This document shows positions 31,901-42,200 of a DNA stretch of 64,000 nt, piece by piece. Numbering within the stretch: the stretch's first letter is position 1; each line of letters opens with the position of its first letter. The DNA lies in NCBI RefSeq assembly GCF_037975245.1, contig NC_092561.1, forward strand, positions 4,080,001-4,144,000, read 5' to 3'. A program made the translations under genes and the position numbers. Under the pieces are notes generated by a model. The model searched no databases, was not told where the DNA came from, and saw only the letters and a program-made list of their open reading frames with translations. Source of the stretch: Apostichopus japonicus (taxonomy: Eukaryota; Echinodermata; Holothuroidea; Aspidochirotida; Stichopodidae).

Positions 31901-34542
31901 AGAAGTCAATTTGAAGAACAACGGTACGGAGAGCAGAACTGTCGACTTGACATGTATTCTGCAAGTCTGTTATTATACAGGTGTGTGCAAGTATGTCTTT
32001 ATTTAAATGTTCAAAGCATTAGTACTGTCTTATATAAGGATCGAGCTGCTTCTATGAAATGTAAAATATAAGGAAATGAAAAACAACGAACATTTTCACT
32101 TTTATTTCAACGTTCTCTGCTGTAAGTCCGTTTACCAGATACTAAAATTTATTGTCATGTGAAATGAGTGGAGTGCTGTTTAAGTACAACTGATACGACG
32201 TCAGCCAATTTATTTAAGTTTATAGCATAGCTTCATGACCCAAGAATGTTATAAGTCAAGTTGTCAAAGTTTGGATATTCAAGGCCATCATTACATTACA
32301 ACTACCCAACTAGTTGGTAGCAGTGGCGGAGCTAGGGGTATTTGTCAGGGGGGGGGGGCGAGAATGTTCTGTAGGGGCGCTTGCGACAGTATCTAAGCGG
32401 AGCGCCACCACAGTTTGGCGCGGAGCGTACAGAAAGTTTTTGAGCAAAGATACTCCCTAGATCGCCGGAAATGACCCTTTCTGGGCCTTGCTAATTTGCA
32501 GATAAACGAAGAATAAATAGCCGTTAGAGCATTTTGTCAGAAAATTACAACAACAAAATGTGACAAATGTCAATAGGTAGATGAGAGCGCAATAAAAAAG
32601 TCAATAATCACGAATAAGTAAAATGTGGTAAAAAGCTGAAAAGGGCGCCAGCAGTCCATTTGAGTCCGTCGGGGGGGGGGGGGGGGAATCCGCCCCCTGA
32701 CTGTATGGACGCTCCGCCAGTGCTTGGTAGTTGACAAACTTGTGCTCTTATGAATTTTTGATGATCAGTTTCTAACTCTAATTAAAACGCTCATTGAGAA
32801 AGAAAGTGTGTCGACTTTTGGAATGTCTTAACATTTCACACTAAGATATACATTACCTACACGGTGATGTGATAACATTCTCTATATGGTCCACTTCATC
32901 AAGTCCCTATTCATGTTAATTAATAACGTTTTGTCGTTTTTCAACATCGTGTAGGTGTACGGGCTGGACTAATCAAGAAGGATAAGCAATCTGTGACTCT
33001 GTCCGCTGGTGAGAGCAAGACTGCAAAAGTCGAAACTACTGTCTCGGAGTATCTCGATAAACTGGTCGAGCAGTCTCAGTTTAAAGTCTTTGTACTCGGC
33101 AAAGTTGAGGTAAATCACTCTTTCTGACGACACTGTTCTAACGAATGGCGGCTTCTTGATCACGTGATAACGAATTTGATGACAGAAATTGTAGCTAACT
33201 TTGCCATACAACCGGTTGAAAGTATCCTCCCAAGTCCCAACATATAAGTAACATTCTTTTTCTGAATCAATCATGAACATATCAGCTGGATATGATGTTT
33301 ATCTTGACATGAGCTGTGTCAAAGCCCTGATAATGTCATCGTAACATTATGTGATATGATATTGTACTTGAATATCAAACGAACTATCGGTCAACAACGA
33401 AAAGATGCCAATGATTTGTAAGAAGCCTGACACGCGACTAATTCCAGTTGACTGATTTGATACTTAACACTTGGTTAAAAACTTATTCAAAATGTCAAAG
33501 CGTTTATAATTTGAGTGAACTAAATTGTGATCATTATTTTAATCACTTCTCAGGAAACCAAACAACTGCTAGCAGATCAGGATGATTTTCGTCTGGAAAC
33601 GCCTGACTTACAAGTGAAGAGAGTTTCTCAGGGAGCAGTGAGAGTTGGTCAGGCATTTAAAGTCTCCTTGAGTTTCACTAATCCACTTAACAGGAAGCTG
33701 ACAGGATGCCTATTCATGACTGAGGGCCCTGGCCTTTCTAAAGCTAATGTAGACAAATTTAGGTGAGTTATGATAAAATGATTAAAAGTCCCAAATAACA
33801 AAAAACAAAACAAAAATAATGCTAGATATAGCTGTGCTGTTGTTCTTGAACTCACATAATTCAACATTAGTTTTAGTGTATTGTTTTTCTTCGTAACGGT
33901 TATGGTCGAGTTTCGAAGGCAGCAGTATCAAGTAAAATATGTGAAGTATATATTAGTGTAATTATTTTATCATTGTACTTTTTTTTTGTCACCATTAATT
34001 TGCTGTACAGTAACCCGGAACTGAGAAGTAGTTGTCTGGAAATAACTTTGTAGTTGAGAACTTACCGTACCAATGTAGCGTGAGAAAATCATAACCTCAA
34101 CATATTTGTCATCTATGTAGCCTAAACATTCGTTGCAATGTTGTGGTAAACAGAAAGTTACCTTGTAACCCTGACTACCACTCTTTTCGGCGCATTCTCG
34201 TGACAGATAGCTTGTTTAATGTATAACAATGATTGAAGGTTTGTCTGTGTAAAGTTAACTCTGACGAAGGTGCTCGTTAAAGCAATACGTTGAGACGTCT
34301 TGATTTTGCGTCCCTTGAGGCAATGTTTGCAATTATCACATACAGTGTTGCAACGTTGCTCAAAACTTATGCAACATTTACTTACACGTTTTTATCTTAG
34401 GGATATCAACCCGAAGGAAGTTATAAACCACGAAGTTACTCTGACACCTCGTAACCCGGGGCAACGGGCTGTACTAGCCGAGTTTGACTGTGATCAGTTT
34501 GAGAACGTCTTGGGAGAGTTACAAGTAGATGTGCAGGCGTAA
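13861..34542 (+). CDS. TGM: Transglutaminase (protein-glutamine gamma-glutamyltransferase), full gene
   Basis: Calcium-dependent enzyme family that forms gamma-glutamyl-lysine crosslinks between proteins. Coding exons are 13861-13920 (or alternatively 16771-16803), 27918-28251, 29519-30421, 30731-30982, 31756-31980, 32955-33109, 33554-33762 and 34401-34542. All introns are GT-AG. The frame is kept throughout, giving 759 residues with the first start or 750 with the second. The order is N-terminal beta-sandwich, catalytic core and two C-terminal beta-barrels. With the longer form the nucleophile is C342 (YGQCWVF), the histidine H401 (FHVWNDCW), the aspartate D424 (QAIDATPQE) and the transition-state tryptophan W307 (GRWDGEY). 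The spacing matches human TGM2 (C277, H335, D358, W241) within one residue. There is no signal peptide or N-terminal cysteine cluster, so it is probably cytosolic or released non-classically. In marine invertebrates such enzymes act in clotting and wound sealing; that role is inferred here. Confidence 0.93.
13915..14135 (+). repeat. TGM: Tandem repeats of about 66-70 bp that copy the exon-1a donor region
   Basis: Units begin near 13915, 13984, 14054 and 14123. Each starts with a sequence of the GTGAGGTAA type and holds a second GAGGTAA in the middle. The true donor at 13921 is therefore followed by several donor look-alikes at regular spacing. Confidence 0.75.
14347..15385. mobile_element. 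hAT-like non-autonomous element with perfect 8-bp TSD
   Basis: GTTGTAAC at 14339-14346 is repeated at 15386-15393. The ends are CAGTGGCGTCACCA and, read from the right, CAGTGGCGTCGCCA: 13 of 14 match. Both ends are followed inside by G-rich, GGGGGGCAC-type sequence. The 1039-bp interior has no transposase that I can see. It sits in the first intron of the transglutaminase gene. Length, TIR and TSD fit the hAT superfamily. Confidence 0.85.
16651..16690 (+). promoter_or_regulatory. TGM: Candidate TATA promoter for transglutaminase exon 1b
   Basis: TATATATATATG at about 16650 lies some 35-40 bp before an initiator-like TCTCATTC near 16690. A start there would give a 5'-UTR of about 80 bases before the ATG at 16771. 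Confidence 0.4.
16771..16803 (+). CDS. TGM: Transglutaminase alternative first coding exon 1b
   Basis: ATG at 16771 opens 11 codons (MSSTARSSNTT), rich in Ser and Thr. They end at the strong donor GTGAGT in phase 0, so the exon can join 27918 in frame just as exon 1a does. It would give a neutral, phosphorylatable-looking N-terminus in place of the basic one. A TATA-like element lies upstream. Confidence 0.55.
19225..19545. repeat. Dimeric minisatellite, alternating units of about 46 and 50 bp
   Basis: Units share CCACGCACCCATTCC and GCCACGATTG. They alternate between a short form (CCCCTGGATCAG) and a longer form with CCATGCATGGATCAG. The dimer of about 96 bp is a multiple of three, which explains why open frames run through it on both strands (130 codons minus, 87 plus). 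I treat those frames as by-products. Confidence 0.8.
22150..22345. repeat. TACATA-type microsatellite
   Basis: An imperfect (TACATA)n and (TA)n tract of about 195 bp. The overlapping open frames made only of Tyr, Ile, His and Thr, or of Met, Cys, Val and Tyr, are artefacts of it. Confidence 0.95.
22719..23745. mobile_element. hAT-like non-autonomous element, 12-bp TIR and perfect 8-bp TSD
   Basis: TACGTCAC at 22711-22718 and 23746-23753 flanks a 1027-bp element. It begins CATAGGCGTACG and ends CGTACGCCTATG, a perfect 12-bp inverted terminus. G-runs near the left end mirror C-runs near the right end. A forward copy of the hairpin module lies at 22796-22910. No transposase frame is seen. It lies in the transglutaminase intron. 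Confidence 0.85.
22796..22910 (+). repeat. Copy A of the hairpin module
   Basis: Reads TATCTAAGCGGAGCGCCACC, then a short loop and TTGGCGCG, then a GCGTACAAGAA box, a T-run and a CCGGAAATGGCACTTCTGAG-like box. The two halves GCGCCA and TGGCGC can pair. The order of boxes is shared with copies B (32386) and C (61356). Confidence 0.8.
24550..25300. repeat. 38-bp minisatellite, about 19-20 copies
   Basis: The unit is GTAGCGTGGTTACAATGCAA followed by ACTGATGCACACCACAAA. Copies carry point changes, and a few carry a small insertion (CTGTATACAATG type, near 24988 and 25104). It is intronic. Confidence 0.95.
26779..26962. mobile_element. Short MITE with ACCCAGC termini
   Basis: The left end ACCCAGCGAACACAA pairs with the right end TTGTGTTTGCTGAGT (13 of 15 inverted matches). 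The interior of about 155 bp is AT-rich with ACGTTTT/AAAACGT motifs. A target duplication is not clear. Confidence 0.55.
27112..27690. repeat. TGM: 70-bp minisatellite, about 8 copies, each with an acceptor-like tract
   Basis: The unit contains TATTTATGAAATGCGTGAAT, TTTACAGTATTG and TTTCCTGTTTCAGTTTGTAC. The last piece is a near-ideal pyrimidine tract plus AG. The array ends about 230 bp before the genuine acceptor at 27917. A 125-codon open frame across it is a repeat artefact. Confidence 0.9.
27918..28251 (+). CDS. TGM: Transglutaminase exon 2: start of the N-terminal beta-sandwich
   Basis: Acceptor TGTATACAG, donor G|GTTGGT. It encodes residues 21-132 of the long form, including the VTDLILRRGQEF segment. 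That segment aligns with the LVVRRGQPF strand of vertebrate transglutaminases. Confidence 0.9.
28540..28800 (-). mobile_element. tRNA-derived SINE
   Basis: Read on the minus strand from about 28798, an A-box-like CAAGTGGTTAAGGC is followed by a B-box GGTTCGAGCCC (plus-strand 28735-28746). A conserved-looking tail with GTGTCCTTGG and AAGGCACTTTA comes next. The piece then reaches a C-run near 28580. The layout matches tRNA-derived SINEs; it lies in transglutaminase intron 2. Confidence 0.6.
29519..30421 (+). CDS. TGM: Transglutaminase exon 3: rest of N-domain and catalytic core
   Basis: A single 903-bp exon encoding residues 132-433. It includes the SEEEKAEYVLNDVGYLYYG and WNFGQFDEDV blocks, W307, and all three catalytic residues C342, H401 and D424. 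In vertebrate paralogues this span is divided among several exons. Acceptor CTCACCTACAG, donor G|GTTGGT. Confidence 0.95.
30731..30982 (+). CDS. TGM: Transglutaminase exon 4: end of the core
   Basis: Residues 433-517. It contains DAPFVFAEVNAD and KNISTKAV, typical of the core after the catalytic Asp, and ends at the conserved TYKYPE-like motif (QYKYPE). Donor T|GTGAGT. Confidence 0.93.
31441..31725. repeat. 46-bp minisatellite, about 6 copies
   Basis: The unit is AATATTAAGCTATACATGGT followed by CCATTATTATTAATGTATGT and ACTTAG. The array stops about 30 bp before the acceptor of exon 5. Confidence 0.85.
31756..31980 (+). CDS. TGM: Transglutaminase exon 5: core end and first beta-barrel
   Basis: Residues 517-592. 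It opens with the conserved SSEERVAV linker (SSEEREAF in vertebrates) and continues into LMLGNDFEIEVNLKNNG, the start of the first C-terminal barrel. Acceptor TCATCTTTTTAG. Confidence 0.92.
32321..32722. mobile_element. hAT-like non-autonomous element, near-perfect 8-bp TSD
   Basis: The left flank GTTGGTAG (32313-32320) and right flank CTTGGTAG (32723-32730) differ only in the first base. The ends CAGTGGCGGAGC and, read from the right, CACTGGCGGAGC form the inverted terminus. Poly-G lies near both ends. The hairpin module copy B lies inside at 32386-32496. It is in transglutaminase intron 5. Confidence 0.8.
32386..32496 (+). repeat. Copy B of the hairpin module
   Basis: Starts TATCTAAGCGGAGCGCCACC, then TTGGCGCGGAGCGTACAG, a T-run and the box GATCGCCGGAAATGACCC. 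It is close to copies A and C, although the host element has different terminal repeats. Confidence 0.85.
32955..33109 (+). CDS. TGM: Transglutaminase exon 6: first beta-barrel
   Basis: Residues 592-643, with the KDKQSVTLSAGESKTAKVET strand pair usual for the first barrel. Acceptor CGTGTAG, donor GAG|GTAAAT. Confidence 0.9.
33554..33762 (+). CDS. TGM: Transglutaminase exon 7: second beta-barrel, part 1
   Basis: Residues 644-713, with GQAFKVSLSFTNPLNRKL and FMTEGPGL, matching the conserved FTNPL and VEGPGL motifs of the last domain. Acceptor CACTTCTCAG, donor AG|GTGAGT. Confidence 0.92.
34401..34542 (+). CDS. TGM: Transglutaminase exon 8: second beta-barrel, C-terminus
   Basis: Residues 713-759 with the usual ending ...LGELQVDVQA and a stop at 34540-34542. 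Acceptor TTTTTATCTTAG. Confidence 0.92.
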
Positions 34543-34849
34543 AGAGCAACATTTCTCAACGAATTGTCCTTGCTTTATTATCTGTTCTTTTCATCTTTAG
34601 GTGTCAAAGAGGTGTTTCACAAGTGCATTTTATACCATTGGTCTGGCTTTAATATTTCCTTGAGGAAAATTGTTTCTTTCTTTGATAATTATACAAAATT
34701 TATTACGTGAACACTTCGCAGTATTTCCTATCATACCTGCAGTGTGATGTTAGTCTTTGGTGTAGGCCTACATGACAGCTTGCGTCACCATGGAATTATG
34801 GGTATCTAATTCACAGACGGAAGAAACGTTTGTGTATATGCTTCATATT

Positions 34850-34855
34850 AATAAA
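34850..34855 (+). terminator. TGM: Polyadenylation signal of the transglutaminase gene
   Basis: AATAAA about 310 bp after the stop codon, followed by GC-rich then G-rich sequence. It is the first good signal after the stop. Confidence 0.5.
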
Positions 34856-34859
34856 GGCG

Positions 34860-37800
34860 GGGCGGGGACGGGGGGCGGGGGCTGGGGCAATCACTCGTGT
34901 ACAAGTCCATTCTTGATCTATCGCAGCGGTTCGTTTCACTGACAAGTAGACGTAAGTTGTAAAATATTGGGTTATATACATGGAAACACTAAAATGCTTT
35001 AAAAAAAAAACATGTTAAGAACTTATTCACCCATCAGACTCCCCACGTGACAGAGATGGACGTGATCGAAATGAAAGTTGTTGACATTTCTCTGTCTAAC
35101 CCTTTTGGGGTTGCATATAATACAATGTACCATCAGCTATTAATCATCATTAATGAGAGGGGGCGGGGGGTGGGGGTTGGTTGTTATCGAAATCTAGTTA
35201 CCTGTCAGACGTTTATGTTGTAGAGACGAGCGTGATGCTTTAAACTATTAATACAACTCGACCAAATGTTAATCAACTTCAAAACACCTATTTACATATA
35301 TTTCAATTTTTAGAAACGCAGCCTCGCTTTTAGACGAGCGCCTTTGAATATTACTCACTACAGCGTTATTTTTATTGCAAATTACTCAATGCAGTGTCAT
35401 CAGTACACCGCCAGAACATGTTGACATCAAGTTTTGTTGTGCATTTTTTTTCTGGCCATAAAGCAACACTCTTATTTATAAAATAATATAGAAAAAAATG
35501 CATTAAAAGTTTGAGATTTGACGATTTTCTTTTACTTGAGATTAAGAAAATCTACGCGGCAAATTTTCAGCATTTGATTTACACTTTTTACATGAACGTT
35601 TTGTTTTGATGAATTGTAATATTCCTTTCAGCAATCAAGATGGTTTGACTTATTGGATAATTAGGTTTAAAAGAGGAAAATGTAACGAAATTTATAAAAC
35701 TAGTTTAAAGTGTCGTGATGCCAAACAACTCGAAATTAATTTTATGCTTGCTGTGTCCAAATCTGTTTTTACCAAAGGAACGAGTTTAATAAGCCTAAGT
35801 ATGAACAGTTTATTTTCCTATTTTATGTTATAGTCAAAACCTTGAGTGACCATTTTTGTTTCGGCTAGTATCCAACTATTCAAGTACAAACGTGTTTTAC
35901 ATTTATTTGATCTAATTGCTAAAGTACCAGCTGTTTTATATATGTTACATTGCGTTGTTTTTTATTACATTAGTGTGGCGAATCTGTGTAAAAGCGGATT
36001 TACTTATCCGGTCACAAGTAGTGCCCCTAAAAGGCTAGAAAGTAAAATATGCTAGAAACAATATATGCTAGAAAGTTAAATATGTTATTAAGTAATCAAT
36101 GCGAGAAAGCAAAGTATACGAGAAACTATAATATGCTAGAAACTATAATTTGCTAGAAAATAAGCTAGCTTATGCTAGAAAGATACAAAGAATGATCAAC
36201 CACATTGTCCTCAATTCATTTCCCATGATATCGCAATTAATTGTCCATTTGTACTCTAAAAGTACAAATAAGTCTAAAAGTACAAATAAGTACAAAGAAG
36301 TACAAGAAAGTCTAAAAGTACAAAGAAGTCTATAATTTGGTATACATCAAGTGGTAACTTCAATTAGATATTAGTCGGTTACGTTTGCACCCGTGTAAAG
36401 CTCATTGTCCGACTTGACTACTATGCGTTGCTTTTATTAATTTTCTGATAAAGTGTGTTTACGTTTTACTAAATGGTATTTTACCTTGAAATTCTTAAAT
36501 ATTACTTCTCTATCTGGAACTCAGTACTCTTCTCCCATACAGCTTTGAAGTCTATTACGAAACAGTACATGTTACAAATCTAAAACACTTAATTTCTGAT
36601 ATTTCGCAAAATATTATATATCATTAGTTAATACTTCCCTTTGGTTAGGCAAGGCTAGTGTTATTTAATACTGTTACCGACAGTGGATGCATTCGGGCCC
36701 ACGTATGTCCTAGCGGTATATACACGGTTATTACCAAACATACCGCGATGTACCATATTAAAGCATTGAAACCTTGAGAGAAACTGATATATTAAGAGGC
36801 TATATTGAAATAGTGCATGCGTGCCATGCATAATGTTTGATTGTATTATAACTTAAGATATTTGACAAGAAAATAATAACAAGGGAGTTGGTGATTACCA
36901 ATGTTGAGAAACATGTCAAGGTCACGTGGGAATTAAGGCAACAAAAATGCATCTCCTCCAATAATTCGCCGAAAGTTTGCACATTTATTTTTGTGCTTGA
37001 AAATTTCTAAAAGTGTTTAGAAAATAGTTCTCTATTCTGCATACGGAAGTGACATCAACTTCCACACCCCTGTATGGGGGCGGGGTGGGGCGGTCTGCAC
37101 CTTTGGCGGCTTCCCCTCCGGCAAGCTCTGAAGTTCTAACAGTGTCGTCTTCATGCGTCATCGTTATGTGCCATTCGGTGAGAGGACTCAGAAACATTGG
37201 GGAGGGGTTGGGGGCTCTGTACATTTGGCGGCTCCCTGAATGATAGCCAATTACATTATTCCCCTCCGGCATGCTCTGCAGTACTAACAGTGTCGTCTCC
37301 ATGTCATCGTTATGTGCCTTTCGGTGAGAGTACTCAGAAACATTGATTGCTTGTTTGTTTAATTCATTTTCACTCTTGTTTCTATTCTTCTTTACAAGAA
37401 AATATATTTCGAAAATGAAAGCAAAATTAAAGTGAATGATTCAACTATACTTTTTTTTTGATTCAGCTGTTTTCCATTAGTAGTCTCTCTTAAACATAAC
37501 CTGAATTAAGCTTTACACATTAACAGAAATTGTCTGTCCAAAGGGTTTTGCTGTTTACCGGCCACACAAGCTGGAGTCGACTTACCGTACACAACTACCT
37601 GTATCTCTAGAAAAGATGGCAGCAAAAATCATGTTTAATTTTAAACTAATGTGGAATCAGTTGAAACAACACTAGCTACAAAATCGTTTCTTCAATGGTG
37701 GAGCGGGGGGGGGGGGACAGAGGAAAATACAGAAAGAAATATGAAAAAGGTGAGCTTGAAGCAATTAACAATTTATTTCCAATAGTACTTAGTAGTTTCT

Positions 37801-38080
37801 TTAAAACATAATTAAATGTAAACACCGAAGGAATCATTTTTGTATATAATCCATATATAAAGTTCGAATATTTTTTTGTTTAAGATTAATTTGTTGAAGA
37901 ATTATTCTACCGATATAGTAAATAGCCTCATATCATGTTTCCTTGGTGATCCGAGCAGAAAAATACTAGAATAACTTGAAAGGAGAAAAAAATATATATA
38001 TTTCAAGTTACAACGGGATTCGAACCAGTTTTAATTATAAATCCTATGTTCTGTAACAGAATTACCTCAGTTACATGAGT
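34860..38080. other. Intergenic between two convergent genes
   Basis: No gene recognised. It holds G-rich tracts (34860-34890, 35158-35180, 37076-37090, 37706-37718), a TATGCTAGAAA-type tandem stretch with AAGTCTAAAAGTACAAA units (about 36045-36330), and a direct duplication of about 100-140 bp (near 37110-37220 and 37265-37345, landmarks AACAGTGTCGTCT and TCAGAAACATTG). Confidence 0.5.
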
Positions 38081-38085
38081 TGTGC
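38000..38085 (-). other. tRNA-like B-box relic
   Basis: On the minus strand GGTTCGAATCCCGTTG is a textbook internal B-box. An upstream AACTGAGGTAA resembles an A-box. No proper acceptor stem pairs, so a tRNA pseudogene or SINE fragment is more likely than a functional tRNA. Confidence 0.3.
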
Positions 38086-38087
38086 TG

Positions 38088-38093
38088 TTTATT
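38088..38093 (-). terminator. CLCA: Polyadenylation signal of the CLCA gene
   Basis: AATAAA on the minus strand, about 250 bp beyond the stop codon at 38341. Confidence 0.5.
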
Positions 38094-38340
38094 GTTTTCA
38101 ATGTTTTGGAGTTATGGGGGGAGGGGGTGTCCCATGATCCTTCCACATGTAAGCGAGCATTAGGCCCATTTTCCTCATACAGAAGTGGTTAAAGTAAGAT
38201 CCCATTCCTCAGGTGTTTCAAATATGTACATGATGTTTATGCATGCCCATGTGTTTGAATATACATAAGTTCTACAATGTTCAAGAAGTCTCCAAATCCC
38301 TTAATGACTAATAATGAGTGAAGGCAAATTGATTTGGAAG

Positions 38341-39206
38341 TCATCGTTGAAGTTTAACATGTACGGCTTTGTCCCCCCTGGATTTAATGAAGGCTTCTCC
38401 TAGGACATCGCTCTGTGGTTGTACTCCACGCATATTTACGTTACTACCACCGGACTTACGCCAATCACTCGCCACAAGACTGGCCTGTTTCTTATATCCG
38501 TCTCCAGTGTGTGGCGAAGTCACTATTCCAGAATGTCGTATATTGTCTCTGCTGTAGGACGCTGTTCGTTTCTGACTGGTTTCCTCATAATGGTTGGAAT
38601 CATCCAAATCGGAGGAGTGTTTTATTTGTGAAGCTGAAATACTGTAGGGGGATGTTGGTGACATGGAAACGAAAAGATGGGAGTCATAACTTGGTGGTAG
38701 TGGTGGCGCTATATCATAATCTTTCTCTGCTTTCTTTGCAAACCCTACTTCAGCGCTATAAGGGTCACCGGCAGTAGCGAACTGGTAGTCACTTGGTACA
38801 TTCGATGCTGATGATGCATAGCGCACAGAATTGCTGGACGTTGCGTGAAGGGCGGGATTAGAGAATGAATTTTCCGTCCGGCTGATATTTCTACTCGGTG
38901 GTATTAAGTCGTCATTATGTTTGTTGTTTCTGGCCTTCCACACGATTATTAGAAATAATAAAAATATGACTAAAGCAATTAATGCAACCAATATAAAATA
39001 CCACGGAAACGGCTCATTGCCTGAATTATCAGTGTTAGTATCTTGGACGCCGGGTGCAACTTTGGTAGAGGGGTCTGGCGACGGGGGTATCAAAGGGGTA
39101 AAGGGACTTCCCAGGTACTTTGCAGGCATCGATGCAAAATTGGAAACAGGGCTGATATTACCGTTGTTATCTGTGGCTGTCAGAGCAAACACGTAACTGA
39201 AGACAC
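38341..39206 (-). CDS. CLCA: CLCA exon 16: end of FN3-like domain, TM helix and cytoplasmic tail
   Basis: Residues 864-1151 and the stop. It includes ALTATDNNGNISPVSN (typical of the FN3-like end), a Pro-rich linker, the hydrophobic segment at 932-953, then a Ser/Tyr-rich tail. A PPSY motif at 1034-1037 fits the PPxY class that binds WW domains. Acceptor ACATTCACAG. Confidence 0.93.
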
Positions 39207-42200
39207 CTGTGAATGTGACATTGGAGAGAATTAAGTATGACCACCAGCCAAAAGACAAAGAGCACAGTGAATTAACACGTACAACATTTTAAAATATTGT
39301 TTGGATATGATGACCACTTCATCATTAAGTCCTACGTAATATATGATAGAAGAGTATTCGAGAATTCAAACATAAATTCAAAATTTGAAACTCCTCGATA
39401 TATTTTGATAATTGCAGTACGTGTTGTAGTCTGTAGTGTTGGCTATACAAGTGGAGATTACCACTGGCGAGAGTGAAACCATGCATGGAAATAGTTTTGA
39501 GAGTTTTGCGTCTGAATAACACTACCTATTGCGTAATGGATTTCTTTGGATGGCTTTCAAGTCTCTTAAACGGTCTCGGTGAGGGGTTGTTCGATGCTTC
39601 ATGTGAATCATGCATTGCATTCATTTAATTCATTAAATTCATTGAATAATTAGTAGGTAGCGTTTACCAAACAAGGCCTCACGTTCATACCTGAACCACT
39701 TTTTGTGTGACACGTGATAACAGAGAAATGAGAACAAAACAAAATAATAAACAACAGTAACAACAGTAACAACAAAAACAGCAACAGCAACAACAGTAGG
39801 CAACAGTAACAGCAACAGCAGCAGCAACAACAAAAACAACATCATTTACAACAGTAACAACATCAGCAACAACAGTAACAACATCAGCAACAACAGTAAC
39901 AACATCAGCAACAACATCAACAGCAACAACAATAGCGACAACAGCAACAACAACAACAAAAGTAGAGTTCTATTTTCTTACCTTTCTCTTGAGGTAAAAT
40001 GAATCGGAATCTCTCTTTTTGCCTCGCTTGCTGAGGATTTCTAATCGTATTCGAAAAGTAAACTTTGTCGGTGGAGGCGGAGTCCCCAATAACTGGAATA
40101 GTGGTATACATTGTGTGTAGTTCATCGAAAGAACGAGAGTAACGCACATTGTAGCGAAAAGCTAAAAGATGGAAGCAAACGTGTAGAGAAAATACTAGTG
40201 TAAACCGTTGCATATTCATACCAGGGAGGTACATATCGCTACATGTAAGCTGTCATGCAAATTAGCTTTAAACGTCATAGGGACGGAGAGTTGTTGGGGA
40301 TCACGTATACTTGTATGTAAACCACTAGGTATATAAGAATAGCGGAGGATTTAAATTTCACAGTTCATTTCCAAACAAATAGTATATTTAATCCTTATAG
40401 AGAAAACTAAATACTCCCTTTATTAAATTTGTCGAAAACTCTAAACTTCCTAAACTCGAAATTACACATTGACGTTTAACTTGTGTAAATAAAGTTTGCA
40501 TAATTGATCATTAAGGGTCCATAGCGACACATCGTTTGGATGACATTTGTTAATATATATTACAACAAATTCCTCAAAAGGATAAATAATGGATTATTGT
40601 TTGGTTTCAAGTATGTCATTTTCCTACCTTGGCCATCCATGAGGTCATTACCAGGTGAAGTAAATACCAAGTCGGCTGTATAGTTAGCTAAATCTATATT
40701 CTCAATTCGTAAGTCGGTGACCTTAGCTGGACCATATCGGCTTGGGATGCTCGTTCCTGCGAGAACCAAACAGCAAGACGAACCTGCATCATCAATTCAG
40801 CTTTGATGACTTTATACATTGTAAATTTGAAATCAGTTAAGGTGTGGATGTATAGACGAGGACGTTAAATTGTTGCTATTGTGCTTTGAGTCAACCCTAC
40901 GAAAACCAAGGTACGCCGGCTAGATTGGATAGGATGTTGGAAGTGCAGCTAGAACAAGGGCTGTTGGTAACGCAGCTAGACTAAGGGATGTTGGTAGTGC
41001 AGCTAGACTAAGGGCTTTTAGTAGCGCAGGTAGAGTAAGGGCTGTTTGTAGTGCAACTAGACTAAGTGCTGTAGGTGGTGCAACTAGACTAAGGGCTTTT
41101 AGTAGCACAGCTAGATTAAGGGCTGTTGGTAGTGCAGCTGGACTAAGGGCTGTTGGTAGTGCAGCTAGACTAAGGGCTGTTTGTAGTGCAGCTAGACTAA
41201 GGGCTGTTACATCGCAGCTAGACTAATGGCTGTGGTAGTGCAGCTAGACTAAGGGCTGTTTGTAGTGCAGCTAGACTGAGGACTGTTTGTAGTGCAGCTA
41301 GATTAAGGGCTGTTTGTAGTGCAGCTAGACTAATGGCTGTGGTAGTGCAGCTAGACATAGGGCTATTTGTATTACAGGTAGACTAAATGCTGTTTGTAGT
41401 ACATCTACAGACTAAAATATCATTTTCAAGGTCCAGTGAACAGAGGGCTTGCATGCATCACAGGAGATATTAGACACATGATTGGAGGTCTTTCGTCTTT
41501 TCACGAAGTAATAAATGTTGACACTAATTCATAAAAACGACTGTAGTTTTCTAACTATTTTATGGGGGAAGGTAAAGAGGTTTACTATCGAACACAGAGA
41601 ACTACTAAGTTGGTGGACCTAGACTATTTTTAGGGCAGTTCCTCGTGTTATACATGGTCCACTTACCATCACAGTCTACGACACCCACACATTTAAAGCT
41701 TCCTGCGTCTATTACACGTTGAAAAGCTCCAGTTTCGATGTCCATGTCGGCGCTCCTTGATTTTCTGGCGTCACTTTCGGAAGAACTGTCTGCCAGACAT
41801 TCACTAGAAAGGACCTTTGTGTGACCATTGACTCCCTCAACCAGAACCTGCCGATGTAAAGTATTAGATCAGACTTAAATGAACATTCAGACATGCTAGC
41901 TGGGACCTACTCAAAACTTTATCTACTGGATATTTATTAGTCCATATAATTAAAAGCACAACATTGGGAAGGGAGAAAAACTGCATCAGTGCTGCCCTGC
42001 TCAAAAGGTGGACACCTCATCCCCTAATTCGACAGCTGTTACATGATAGAATGGACGTTTTAGCATACCTTAGCCCCGTACCGGCCGCTTCCTTGCAGTC
42101 TTGTGAAAAAAGCTGAATAAACGCCGTCATTTGCCTTCACATCTGCTCCTACACCGTCGTCGTAAAGTATCTGCAGGACTTGGCTTTCGCTCAACGTGAC

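Noticed and set aside
41712..41894. 60-codon minus-strand frame overlapping CLCA exon 13
   Set aside because: It is in a different frame from the one that joins exons 12 and 14 and matches the family.
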